This document shows positions 21,387 through 30,421 of a stretch of DNA of 64,000 bases, piece after piece. The stretch comes from Closterium sp. NIES-65. Its lineage: Eukaryota; Streptophyta; Zygnematophyceae; Desmidiales; Closteriaceae. Every line of letters starts with the position of its first letter. Position 1 is the stretch's first letter. The position numbers and the translations under genes are program-made. The stretch spans positions 434,001-498,000 of the forward strand of contig CANXME010002069.1 of assembly GCA_948144175.1 (NCBI GenBank), given 5' to 3'. Below the pieces are notes generated by a model. It was not told where the DNA came from and did not search any database. It saw nothing but the letters and a program-made list of their open reading frames with translations.

Positions 21387-21730
21387 TGACACCCGTTACA
21401 TTCCGCTTGCGCTTACCAGATACATGGAAGCTTCACAACGCTTTCCATGTCCAGCTACTGAAGCCCTACAAGGACCCCAACCAACAGTTCCAGGGACGGC
21501 AGCTACCACAACCACCACCTGTTCTCATACAGGATGAACCCGAGTACGAAGTGGAGCGTGTTCTCACTCATCGGCGCCGCGGCGGCAAGACCCTCGAGTT
21601 CCTGATCCACTGGACGGGATACGACCCCATTGAGGACAGTTGGGTTGCAGAAGCTGATATGGGCAACGCACGCCGTGCTCTCAAGGACTATCTTGTCAAC
21701 CAGGGTGTATCTCACGCCACCCAGCTTTGA
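21386..21730 (+). CDS. Orphan integrase C-terminus and chromodomain ORF, copy 2
   Basis: A second 114-residue open frame, again with an ATG made by the LTR end and TGACA. Nearly identical to copy 1; visible differences are RWMGYD against HWTGYD and NACRAL against NARRAL. It arose by the same tandem duplication. The chromodomain aromatic residues (Y, W) and the EDSW block are kept, so neither copy has gained a disabling change. Confidence 0.6.
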   Translation: MTPVTFRLRLPDTWKLHNAFHVQLLKPYKDPNQQFQGRQLPQPPPVLIQDEPEYEVERVLTHRRRGGKTLEFLIHWTGYDPIEDSWVAEADMGNARRALKDYLVNQGVSHATQL

Positions 21731-21740
21731 GGGGGGGACG

Positions 21741-22104
21741 TGTGAGAGTACGACGGCTTATGCCAGCTATGCTTGCTTGCCTTTACTTTATCATGCTATT
21801 TCTAGCATAGGATAATTTTATGCATGCATGAATGGCTTGATTTCTTAGGCTAGGTGCTTTCCTATATTTTATTATAGTTATAGCACCGAGCTAGGTTGCG
21901 TGCACCGAATTCTGGCTTTTCGGTTGCCACCGAATTGCCTTCTACCGAATTCGGGAAGGATCTGTTCGGGACGCTTCGCGACCCGCGGAACCTTTGCGAC
22001 ACCTGGTTACGGGGCCTTGTGTCGAGCCTATATATAGCCTCGTGTTGTACCCAGGTGATCATTCAATTACAATTCTCTTTTCTGAGCTCGATCCTAGATC
22101 CTCA
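21741..22104 (+). repeat. GYP1 3' LTR, the most diverged copy
   Basis: About 364 bp. The right half has many private changes (GGGAAGGATCTGTTC, GCTTCGCGACCC, GTGATCATTCAATTAC) and it ends CCTCA without the final CA. Its age agrees with GYP1 being an older insertion than GYP2. It abuts COP3 gag. Confidence 0.85.
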
Positions 22105-22917
22105 GAGTCACCTCCACCACCCTTGCCCCCCTTGCCCCTGCCGCCCTTGCGCCTCCCACTAGGAGCAGACGCAGCCCCGACTTCCTCAGCACCAAGGTAG
22201 TCGACAGCAGCAGGAGAGGCAACAGAGGGGAGAAGGGGGGAAGGGGAACACCCCTCAAAGAAAGGCGTGCGGGGGTCGCCGCAAGAGGCACCTACAGCGA
22301 CTATGCTAGCCTCAGCTGCAAGCAGGTGCTTCTTGAGCAGGTCAACAGTGAGCTCGATGGGGCAGAGGGCGAGAAAGTGATCCCTGACTGCACGAAGAGA
22401 GTCAGGGAGATGGGTGACGAGGTGGTAGAGAGTGAGGTACATCGGGGGGGGGTTCTTGGCGAGAAACTCAGCAGGAAGGGCGGCACGGTAGCGAGTGTCA
22501 CTAGTGCGGAGGTGGATAATGAGGCCAGCGACTGTGGGAAAGGCGGACAGATCGGGGAAAATATAGGGCAGCGAGAGACGACCGATCGTAGCAGAGGCAG
22601 GCGAGGAGTAGCGCGCAACTACAGCATCGTACAGTGCCTTAGTAGTCTTGTGCTGGCCAAAATGCGCACGCTCATCTAACGGCAGGTGGCTGCGAATGGC
22701 TAGGTGAGCATGAGCGTCATGAGTCTGCCACTATGAGCGAGCCGTGTTGTCAGCAGTCTCAGCAGGTTCATGCGGGAGCAGATCCGGGCGCGTGATCATA
22801 CAGCGAGATATCTTCCTTAGCAATGATATGTAGGAACAGGTGCAGGTCGTTGAGCCAAGCATCAAACTGAATCGGACGGCCCTCAGCATCGAAAGAGAGG
22901 ACGGTGGGACTAGCCAT
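22105..22917 (-). pseudogene. COP3 gag fragment
   Basis: Starts at ATG 22917 with MASPTVLSFDAEG and follows the family gag: WLNDLHLFLH, RSHLP, ARYSSPASATIG, then AKNPPP, MYLTLYHLVTHLPDS and [16 protein letters not shown] small indel and a stop near 22770 break the frame after the first 50 codons, and the sequence ends in the basic Gly-rich region (GRGKGGKGGG) where GYP1 inserted. No protease, integrase or RT of this element is in the window. Confidence 0.8.
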
Positions 22918-23681
22918 GGGGGCAGCACTAGCAGTAGCGGCAGTAATAGCAGGAGCAGCAGGAACAACAGTAGCAGCAAGAACAGGGGCAGCAGTAGCTG
23001 CAGGTGGGGCAGCGTGGCACAGCAGGGTAGCGCCGCTCGGTAGGGCTGCACGGCTCGGGTAGGGCGGCGCGGCTCAGGCAGGGCGGCGCGGCACGGCTCG
23101 GGCAGGCAGGGCGGCGCGACGGTGGGCTTGCGCGCGGGATTGCGGCTGCGCGTAGGCGGTGGCTGTGCGCGGGCAGCGTGCGACGCACGGGCTGCAGCGG
23201 CCGGCGGGCGGGCTGCGGCCTGCGTGCGGGCTGCTGCTGCGCGGGGAGGTGGCCTGCCTGCGGGCGGCGCCTGCGCGAGGCGGCGGCCTGCGTGCAAAGC
23301 TGCGGCGCGCGGGACGGCTAGCACGGCCGGCCGGCGGGCAGCTTGAAGGCTGCGCGTGGGGCCGCACGAGGCCGTTGCGGGTTGTGCGCGGGCGGCGCTG
23401 GCTACGCGGGCGGCTAGCAGGCTGCGCGCGCGGTAAGCAAACTGCGCGCGCGATAAGCAAACTGCGCGCGCGTGGGGCTGCACGAGGCCGTTGCAAGTTG
23501 CGCGCGGGCGGCGTTGGCTGCGCGGGCGGCTAGCAGACTGCGCGCGCGTGGTTAGTGGACTGCGCGCGGGCAGCGCGAGGCGCAGAGTGCGCGAGGGCAC
23601 ATGAGCAGATAGAGGCGCACGAGGGCGCTTCTAGCGGAACGGTGGGCCCGTAGCAGTAAGCGGTCCAAGGTGCCTAACCTA
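22918..23681 (-). repeat. COP3 leader, alternating GC-rich repeats
   Basis: Very GC-rich leader with GCGCGCG runs, GCGGCTCGG-like units near the gag end, AGCAGCAG/GCAGTAGC runs at 22920-23010 and a repeated GTAAGCAAACTGCGCGCGCG at 23437-23475. Long open frames on both strands are Ala/Arg-rich and judged non-coding. Confidence 0.75.
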
Positions 23682-23695
23682 GGCTCGTAATACCA
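23682..23695 (-). other. COP3 primer binding site
   Basis: On the minus strand TGGTATTACGAGCC follows the LTR end; its first six bases match the initiator tRNA-Met type site and the rest is degenerate. Confidence 0.6.
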
Positions 23696-23775
23696 TGTCA
23701 GAATCAACAAGAGTGGATGAACTAGAAAACAGGTGGGTACAAGTAGGAAAACCTAAAAGTGTTGTACCCCATAGG
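23696..23775 (-). repeat. COP3 5' LTR, 3' part
   Basis: Holds GGTGGGTACAAGTAGG and the GTTGTACCCCATAGG block of the family LTR, ending TCTGACA on the minus strand. COP4 entered after ATAGG at 23775. The other part is at 28812-28925. Confidence 0.75.
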
Positions 23776-24130
23776 TGCTAGAAAGGCATAGTGTCAGCGT
23801 AGCGAAAACGTGTTTGTAGAAAAGAACAAGATAGAAATCTTGCATTGATCATTGAAAAGTAGAAGGATGACACAATGATGACTCAATGATGTGACACAGC
23901 AAGATATATATGCATCCAGCTACTCCTCCAGAATGACCCATTCACACCAATAATGGTGTACCAATAATTGTACCCTCTACCCTCCAATAATGCTAGGCTC
24001 CAATAATTGTGGCCCCTAAAATAATTGTGACAATTATTGTAGGACCTGAAGGCTTATAAAGAGGACTACACTAAAACCAAACAGCACACTGGTATACAGC
24101 ATTCGTTATACTGTATTCGGATTTCCAACA
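23776..24130 (-). repeat. COP4 3' LTR
   Basis: Minus strand TGTTGGAAATCC to CTTTCTAGCA. Contains several CAATAATTGT motifs and the inverted pair ATAATTGTGACAATTAT. The matching 5' LTR is 28458-28811 with few differences by eye. Confidence 0.9.
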
Positions 24131-24142
24131 CTCCCCCTTCCT
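24131..24142 (-). other. COP4 polypurine tract
   Basis: On the minus strand AGGAAGGGGGAG directly precedes the 3' LTR. Confidence 0.75.
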
Positions 24143-25876
24143 GTAGGTTTTAGTGAATCCGTTTTCCTTGGAGGATAGGGTGGTCGAGGTGGTGTACCAC
24201 CACAAGGTAGGGGTGCGTCCAAACCAAGCTAGGGTTTGCTGTTGGCCGAGCTGCTTGTCACTGTAGCACTTTTCCCCTCCCAACCTTTGGGCCTTCCAAA
24301 CTCCAACCAAACCACATGCCTTCACGTTTTCCATTCCCTCCTTCCATTCTCGACATTCTAGATCGAGATCTAGAGAGTAGTGGCTGCTGCTGAGGAAATC
24401 GTAGCAGCTCTATGGCGAAATCTCCTCAAAACCATGGCGGAATGCACGTATCGTCATGGTGGAATGCCCTTAGCGCACGCGGAATTTCCGAAACCGTAGG
24501 CTTTATCGCACGCGACGACCACACTTGTCGCGCGTTTGCGACGATCGCGGTTGCGGATGACGCGAATCGGTAGCGGATAACGCATGGCGTACGGCTGGTG
24601 CGGAACTGCACTGGCGGGCGCACACTTTGCGCGATAGAAGCGACGACTTGGCGTTCGTCAGCGGCTGACGATCTGCTGCGCGCCTACTGCATCATTTTCC
24701 TGTCCGCGCCTGCTGCATCTTCGTAAGCCTTTCTCCCCATGCTTTGGCAATCTTGCCAAGTTTGCTCAAACTTCTCCCATGTTGCCCTGTGATGCTCCCC
24801 CTATAGTTCAGCAGACACACGGTAGCAGCCGGAGTTACCGAACTCCATCAATTGGAGGGTTGCGCATGCCGATGAACTCCAAGTATCCCAGAAATCTGCA
24901 CTCCATAAATACAGAAATGTCCACTCCATGTGTGCAGTGCACACCAAGTATGCCGAGATGTGCACACCAAGGTATGCAGAAATGCGTGCTTCCATGTATG
25001 TTCTCCATCCTTCCCTCAGATGGTGCCGTTCATCTGCAGCAACCAGTCGCACGATACCGCTGCATCACGACGTATGACAACCTGCTGCATCCATTTTGCC
25101 TGCTCCCCCTGCCTATTGGCAACCCTTGGTGAGTAGGTCTTCCCCTTATGCTTCTTGACTCCATGTCCCACTCCTGTGCCATCAGATACCCTCCACACCC
25201 CACCTCCCCCTCACCCATGTGCTTGTAGTCATCCGTGGACACAGCTACAAGCACATGAGTGAGTGTGGAGTTAGGTGATGCCATGGTGTGCAGCACAGCT
25301 CGAGGAGGCCGCACACATGAGTACAACTCCAGACTCCTTGACTTGGCGATCATCAGCAGATGGTACGCCCGTTGTTCCACATTCCACTGTGTTTTCCGCA
25401 TCATTGTCTTCAACCTTCTCTGGTACAATCACCCCTGCTGCAGGTAAGTCATCTGCTGCAGCATCTCCACTTCCTTGGGGTGCATCAGCTTCATCAGCTC
25501 CAGGTGAGTTATGTTCTACAAGGTCTGCTCCATCGCCTCCCGAATTCACCGCGAACCGTTTTCCTTCTCCCCCTGAAGTCCACACCGCAACGTGGGGTGA
25601 GACTTCATGCGTGGTATCATCATGTGCCGGCTTCCGCACGACGCAAGCTTTGTGTGCCATGCGGTATGCAGAATGGGTACGCAACTGCACTCCAGGTGTG
25701 CGGGGATTCGTGCTCCCAGGTGCGTCCATGTGCACACCAGGTGTGCGGAAAAGGGTAACCCCTTCACGATCAACCTGATTCGATGACGCGTCATCACGGG
25801 AATGTCCATGATCATGGGCGGATGTAAGTGCATGCGCATACTGCACCACAAGCACTCCATCCACGTTCTTGCCAAG
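24143..25876 (-). other. COP4 3' internal region without recognisable enzyme domains
   Basis: 1.7 kb between protease and the 3' LTR. Open frames exist on the minus strand at 25271-25864 (197 codons, Ala/Asp/Ser-rich, with PGVHMDAP and VPSADDRQ) and 25030-25428 (132 codons). Neither shows integrase or RT motifs; the first may be remains of an integrase-RT linker. Short CACACCAGGTGTGC-like motifs recur here and elsewhere in COP4. Confidence 0.5.
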
Positions 25877-28123
25877 TCAAATCCGCACACTCTCCTCTCC
25901 ATGAGTCATGGTGATCTCGGTGTCTCCATTAGTAATGGTATTGATGTGCGCTCCCTTTTTCAGCAGCTGACAATAGGAGAGCAGGTTGCTCTTCAGACCA
26001 GGTACGTAAAGGACTTCAGTGTAGCGAACCGTTGTCCCATCAGGTGCCGTTGCTCTGATCGTTCCCATCATCGTGCTGCTCAGCTCGCTCCCATCAGCAA
26101 GCTCCACATAAACAGGTTCGTCCAGCTCCCTTAACTCTTCAAACCAGCGCTTGTTCGAGGTCATGTGCTGGCTGCTTCCACTATCTAGCATCCAAGATGA
26201 CGCTTTAGCTGGTGGTAAGGTAGCTTGTGACGATCCCACCGTTGCAATGCACATAACAGTACGTTGCTTGTCTTCCCCGGCTGCCCCTTGCTGTTTTGAC
26301 ACATCGTTGTCACGCTTAGGGCTGCCACTCTTTCGTGGGGAGAACGAACGACTCTCGCCGGTGTGCAGTTTTGACCTTCTGGTATGCGGTTTTGACCTTC
26401 TGGTATGCGGTTCCCACCCTGGTGGTGACCAGCCAGGGGGTGCCTTGGTACACTTGAAGAAGGGGTGGCCGACCTCCTTGCAGTACCAACACACAAGAGG
26501 TGAGCGACCTGCACTTCCTTCCTTGCCTTGCATTTTCTCCCCAGCGAATTCTTCCTTGTTCCTGGTGCTGCCCTTAGCAGTTGGAGAAGGTGAGCGATCT
26601 CCGCGCGCTTGTCCAGCCATGCGAGGTGGACGCCGGTCATGGTTAGCCTTCGTGATGAGGTCGTGATACCTCTGCTCCTGAATCATCATCCGTTGCAAGG
26701 TGAAGCTGTCCGTCACGTTGTGTAGCATTCCCGAGTGCCTCATCTCCTCCCAATGCGCCGGTAGTCCGGTGAGCAGATTTAAGGTGAATGTGTCCTCATC
26801 CACCATCTTCCCCGCAAGTGCTAACTTGTCCCGGATTGCCGTTGCGCGGTTCACGTACTCTTCCACCCTCTCTTGTCTCTCCATTTTCAGGTTGTCCAAC
26901 TGCTTCAAGAGAGAGACCTTCGCCACCGAATCTTTGGCCTGGTAAGTATCCATTAAGTACTCCCATGCTTCATATGCTGGGCTATAGGATTCTTGGAACA
27001 TGTCCAGCTGTATCTGAATCGTGGCGCTCACGCTGTGCAGTAGGACCCAAAAAGCGAGCGCCGCACGTTGTGAGTAATCCGCCTGTAGCATTTCCAGCCG
27101 CTCCATAGCGTCGTTAATGTCACCATCTCCCATGGTAACCGGATACTGCAGGGTCACAAAGAACTCCCACATATTCGTGACGCGAGCGTTCATACGAAAC
27201 CGTAGCGCCCACTCCCGGAAGTTCGAGCCATCAAACGGAGTAGTGGTGAACGCTTTGTCCACCGTTGCTCCCACCATTTTGCGTGACACTCGTTCCTTGT
27301 CATCTTCCGTGTATTCACGTGGAGCGGGGTCGAAGAGAGTACGCACGGCTGACGGTCGAGGTAGTTGAACCGTGCGCTGCATGTCCCCATTCTGTCCACC
27401 ATGCTGACGTTCCAGCACTTCCACTTGATCCCGTCGCATGACACCACTTGTCTGCATTCCGTATCCCATCCGCCCCATGCTGTCCACATAGTGTGCGCCT
27501 ATCGATCGACGAGGTGCACACAGAGGTATGACATTGCCGTTATGAAGGTGAGACCTGGCCATGGGAGGAGCTCCAATGGGATGGGAGTTAGTCGCAAGTT
27601 GTCGTAGTGGGGGAGCACCAATAGTGTAGGAGGCAAAACCCACACCTTCCACGCCCACTTGACCATTTCCGTCACCCTGCTGCCCAATCTGTCCACTTCT
27701 CACTCGACCATGCACTGCACTCCCATACTCATCATTCCTCCCCCGTGCTTCCCTTTGCATGGATGATTGAGGTGCAGGATTGGCCTTCTCCTCTCCTTGG
27801 ACGGATACATCCATCCCTTGGGATGACTCTCCTCCTTGAGGTATGCCCATTTCCACTTCACCATCAATTCCTCCATGAACATTTGCACAAGTTTGGTTAG
27901 CACGTGGAGTGCTTGAATGAGAGAGTCCACGGGTGGACGGATTGCTGGACTCATAAGAGAACGTTGTCCTTGGCTGGATTGTCATTCCAAACTTGTTCCT
28001 TAACGAAGCTTGGAGTGCTGGTGGTGCCCTTGCAATCATGCTTTCCAGGTGCTCATGCTGAGCCATGATGACTTCTTCAAAAGCCGCATATCCAAGATCC
28101 ACTTCGCCATCGAAGTGCGCCAT
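25877..28123 (-). CDS. COP4 gag-protease polyprotein
   Basis: About 748 codons from ATG 28123 (MAHFDGEVD) to 25877; the frame is open upstream to 28147 from a TTG. The N-terminal third is low-complexity. A Copia gag (UBN2-like) domain follows with FDGSNFREWALRFRMN, AYEAWEYLMDTYQAKD and VEEYVNRATAIRDKL, then a CCHC knuckle CWYCKEVGHPFFKC near 26460-26505, a basic stretch with an HTRRSKP repeat, and an aspartic protease (WMLDSGSSQHMTSNKRW, then LYVPGLKSNLLS). It ends shortly after the protease at ESVRI. Gag would form particles and protease would mature them; integrase and RT must come from another element. The frame is intact over its whole length, which suggests selection or recent activity. 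Confidence 0.85.
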   Translation of the reverse strand: MAHFDGEVDLGYAAFEEVIMAQHEHLESMIARAPPALQASLRNKFGMTIQPRTTFSYESSNPSTRGLSHSSTPRANQTCANVHGGIDGEVEMGIPQGGESSQGMDVSVQGEEKANPAPQSSMQREARGRNDEYGSAVHGRVRSGQIGQQGDGNGQVGVEGVGFASYTIGAPPLRQLATNSHPIGAPPMARSHLHNGNVIPLCAPRRSIGAHYVDSMGRMGYGMQTSGVMRRDQVEVLERQHGGQNGDMQRTVQLPRPSAVRTLFDPAPREYTEDDKERVSRKMVGATVDKAFTTTPFDGSNFREWALRFRMNARVTNMWEFFVTLQYPVTMGDGDINDAMERLEMLQADYSQRAALAFWVLLHSVSATIQIQLDMFQESYSPAYEAWEYLMDTYQAKDSVAKVSLLKQLDNLKMERQERVEEYVNRATAIRDKLALAGKMVDEDTFTLNLLTGLPAHWEEMRHSGMLHNVTDSFTLQRMMIQEQRYHDLITKANHDRRPPRMAGQARGDRSPSPTAKGSTRNKEEFAGEKMQGKEGSAGRSPLVCWYCKEVGHPFFKCTKAPPGWSPPGWEPHTRRSKPHTRRSKLHTGESRSFSPRKSGSPKRDNDVSKQQGAAGEDKQRTVMCIATVGSSQATLPPAKASSWMLDSGSSQHMTSNKRWFEELRELDEPVYVELADGSELSSTMMGTIRATAPDGTTVRYTEVLYVPGLKSNLLSYCQLLKKGAHINTITNGDTEITMTHGEESVRI

Positions 28124-28278
28124 GACCTTGACAAAACCGTCTACCAAGTGTGCGGTAAACGCGCGGTTGTTGTCAGAGGTCCACTGGTGATCCCCGATTG
28201 ATCCTAGGGAAGGGTTACAGGCACGTTGGCCTGGGGGGTTATGGGCGCACTTACCCGCTACACAAACAAGCCCTTTTA

Positions 28279-28310
28279 TCCCAATGGTCTAGTGGTTGGG
28301 ATTCTGACAG
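28279..28310 (+). other. tRNA 5'-half-like sequence in the COP4 leader
   Basis: TCCCAATGGTCTAGTGGTT followed by GGGATTCTGACAG resembles the acceptor and D-arm (A box) of plant tRNA-Glu or tRNA-Gln. No matching anticodon stem, T-arm or B box follows, so this is a relic or chance. Confidence 0.25.
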
Positions 28311-28445
28311 TTGTAACCAACAGCGAACACCAGGTGTACGAAAGCGTAGACCGGGTGTGCGGTACTCTGACTGTATGCAGGTACCTATCCAAACTGTATG
28401 ACAGTAAATTCATGAACCAGTTTTGGCAGCATGCCCCCTATAATA

Positions 28446-28457
28446 GCTCTGATACCA
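28446..28457 (-). other. COP4 primer binding site
   Basis: On the minus strand TGGTATCAGAGC, an exact initiator tRNA-Met type site, immediately after the 5' LTR. Confidence 0.88.
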
Positions 28458-28811
28458 TGCTAGAAAGGCATAGTGCCAGCGTAGCGGAAACGTGTTTGTA
28501 GAAAAGAACAAGATAGAAATCTTGCATTGATCATTGAAAAGTAGAAGGATCACACAATGATGACTCAATGATGTGACACAACAGGGTATATATGCATCCA
28601 GCTGCCCCTCTAGAATGACCCATTCACACCAATAATGGTGTACCAATAATTGTACCCTCTACCCTCCAATAATGCTAGGCTCCAATAATTGTGGCCCCTA
28701 CAATAATTGTGACAATTATTGTAGAACCTGAAGGCTTATAAAGATGACTACACTAAAACGAAACAGCACACTGGTATACAGTATTCGTTATACTGTATTC
28801 GGATTTCGAAC
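28458..28811 (-). repeat. COP4 5' LTR
   Basis: 354 bp ending CTAGCA on the minus strand next to the primer site. Homologous over its whole length to 23776-24130. The outer end reads GTTCGAAATCC with the terminal TGTTGG partly lost. Confidence 0.88.
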
Positions 28812-28925
28812 TAGGAAACCTAAAAGTGTTGTAAGGTGGGTACAAGTAGGAAAACCTAAAAGTGTTGTACCCCATAGGAACTACCCCACTACAGCCTAAA
28901 TAGACTATAGCATATAAGTTTGACA
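28812..28925 (-). repeat. COP3 5' LTR, 5' part, with an internal partial duplication
   Basis: Minus strand begins TGTCAAACTTATATGC at 28925 and contains GTAGTGGGGTAG and CCTATGGGGTACAACAC. The block CCTAAAAGTGTTGTA occurs twice (28819-28833, 28855-28869) and again at 23750-23764 on the other side of COP4, so the junction is not a simple insertion. Confidence 0.7.
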
Positions 28926-28955
28926 GGAGTTATGCGTTTAGGGTTGATGTCTCCC

Positions 28956-28975
28956 TCGGATGGCATGCCATCCGA
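28956..28975. repeat. Perfect 20-bp palindrome followed by T20
   Basis: TCGGATGGCATGCCATCCGA is its own reverse complement; after TGGGG comes a run of 20 T (28981-29000). The layout resembles a hairpin with a Pol III-type T terminator, but nothing transcribed is recognised upstream. Confidence 0.85.
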
Positions 28976-29045
28976 TGGGGTTTTTTTTTTTTTTTTTTTT
29001 CCTTCCTGGGGGCAGCAGTTTGAAGGAGGTCAACAGGTAGACGGA

Positions 29046-29067
29046 GGGTCGACGGAGCCGTCGACCC
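29046..29067. repeat. 22-bp inverted repeat
   Basis: Arms GGGTCGACGG and CCGTCGACCC are perfect complements around the two bases AG. Confidence 0.85.
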
Positions 29068-30199
29068 ATTTCCGTTGAGATATGCCTTACATATGGTATG
29101 TATTTTTCAAAATACGTACTTTTCTATTCTCACCGTGCCATTCCTGTGACTCTCTACACCGCCCCCCACTCCTCAGACCCACCGCTGCCTGCTGGCTGCT
29201 TTCACCTTCATTCCCGCCATCGCAGGAGCAGTGAGCGCATCTGTGCGCGCGGCTCGCCTTTTTCACGTTTTACTCCGCGCGCTGCGGGGTTCAATAGCCT
29301 CGTTTCCTGTTCGAAGCGCGCCGCAGTGCCGTGGGCACGATTTCGACGTTGACTCCGCTTCCTCGCGGAACTCAACTCGCACGCTATTCCCCCGCGCCGC
29401 GCAGCCACTCCCGCCCCCCTCTGCGCCCCGCCCGCCATGTGACAAGAACACCCTGTACCTGTCAACTCCGCGGACATTCGCTTGCGCTCATCCTCAACAC
29501 CCCCACCAGTCCCTGCCGCCCATCGCCCGTTCCTTCCGCTTATCGCTCCCGCTTCTCCCCTTGTCTCCTCCCATCGCCGCCACCCACCCCTCCTGCCTTC
29601 CGCCGCGCCCGTTTCTGAATTCCTTGCGTTCCGTTCATTCCGCGCATTCCGCGCGCTTCTCTCCCCGCCCGGCCCCCACCCTCGCTAGTTCCTGCGCGCT
29701 AGTTTCCTCTCCTCCCGCCTGCGCTGATCCGTCCCTCTTCTCGATCGCCCCTCCCTGTAGCAGCAGCAGCGGTCGTCAAGCCATGCGGCAGCCGTCCGTG
29801 CATTGAGCGCCAGCGGTGAGGTGCACATCCTCACCCAAGCTGTAGTAGCGCCTGTGGCCGGGCCGGGCTTACACAAAGGGTTGAAAGGCATCCGTTGCGC
29901 CTCTATAACGCCCTCGTTCTGACCCAGTGGTATATCGGGGTGTTATACAAGCATACTGAGCCCTCCCTCCCCTCCCTCTCCTCCCTCCGCTCCCTCATCG
30001 CCCTCCCGCCGTCCTATCTTTTTTCCTGGACCATTGTACCAGCACGCAACCCACGCCATGGACGCGCGTATCGCCGCCCACCGCTTCACACCGCTGCTCA
30101 CCGCTGCGCGCACCGCTGCTCACCCTTGCTCACGGCCTTCAAGATGCTGAAAGGTGCAATTGCTATCTCACTTGGGAACCTCAAGGAGCCACGAGCATG

Positions 30200-30355
30200 G
30201 CAGGCGCGCACACTCGTGTGGAGGCAGCACTGGGAGTTGGAGAAGCGGCGGCAGGGCCTTGGGGTTTTGAGACGTCTCAAAGCGCGCACAGTCACGTGGA
30301 GGCAGCACTGGGAGTGCAAGGAGTTGGAGAAGCCGCAGGGCCGCCTTGGCCTCCC
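30200..30355 (+). repeat. Tandem duplication just upstream of the GT37 start
   Basis: Two related units, around 30204-30270 and 30281-30350, both containing GTGGAGGCAGCACTGGGAGT. An in-frame ATG at 30197 would translate both (VEAALGV twice) as an N-terminal extension; I think they are more likely 5' leader. Confidence 0.5.
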
Positions 30356-30421
30356 GACAGCCTGCATCACTCTGCTCGTTTCCAGGCTGATAGGCAACAA
30401 GGAGGGCCGTCTCAGCAGCAC

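Larger units (their letters stand above)
23776..28811 (-). mobile_element. COP4: gag-protease-only Copia element
   Basis: 5,036 bp with LTRs of 354-355 bp (28458-28811 and 23776-24130), a perfect TGGTATCAGAGC primer site and a polypurine tract. It encodes gag and protease but I find no integrase, RT or RNase H motif, so it would need enzymes in trans, like the TR-GAG elements known from plants. The left flank is ATAGG; the right flank reads TAGG after a small loss, in keeping with a 5-bp target duplication. It lies in the COP3 LTR. Confidence 0.88.
22105..28925 (-). mobile_element. COP3: outermost Copia element of the left nest
   Basis: Minus strand: 5' LTR (starts at 28925, interrupted by COP4, ends at 23696), primer binding site, repetitive leader and gag from 22917. 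At 22104 gag is cut by the GYP1 3' LTR, so the rest of COP3 must lie left of the window. It carries the family leader and gag but is more diverged (MASPTVLSF start) than COP1, COP2, COP5 and COP7, as expected for the oldest layer. Confidence 0.8.
28926..30196 (+). other. Upstream region of the GT37 gene
   Basis: 1.27 kb without a convincing gene. It has two strong palindromes and a T20 run at 28956-29067, then a long CT-rich stretch (29400-29760 and 29960-30010) typical of a promoter or 5' leader. Open frames here are low-complexity. No TATA box stands out. Confidence 0.5.

Noticed and set aside
21009-22104. A third independent Gypsy insertion at the same TGACA site
   Set aside because: The chimeric LTR and the nearly identical chromodomain units are explained more simply by unequal crossing over between two LTRs.
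22731-23600. 289-codon Ala/Arg/Pro-rich minus-strand frame
   Set aside because: It covers the COP3 leader repeats and only slips into gag by a frameshift near the end.
29231-29806. 191-codon plus-strand frame upstream of the GT37 gene
   Set aside because: Ser/Pro/Ala-rich with no domain; it lies in a CT-rich stretch that looks like promoter or leader.
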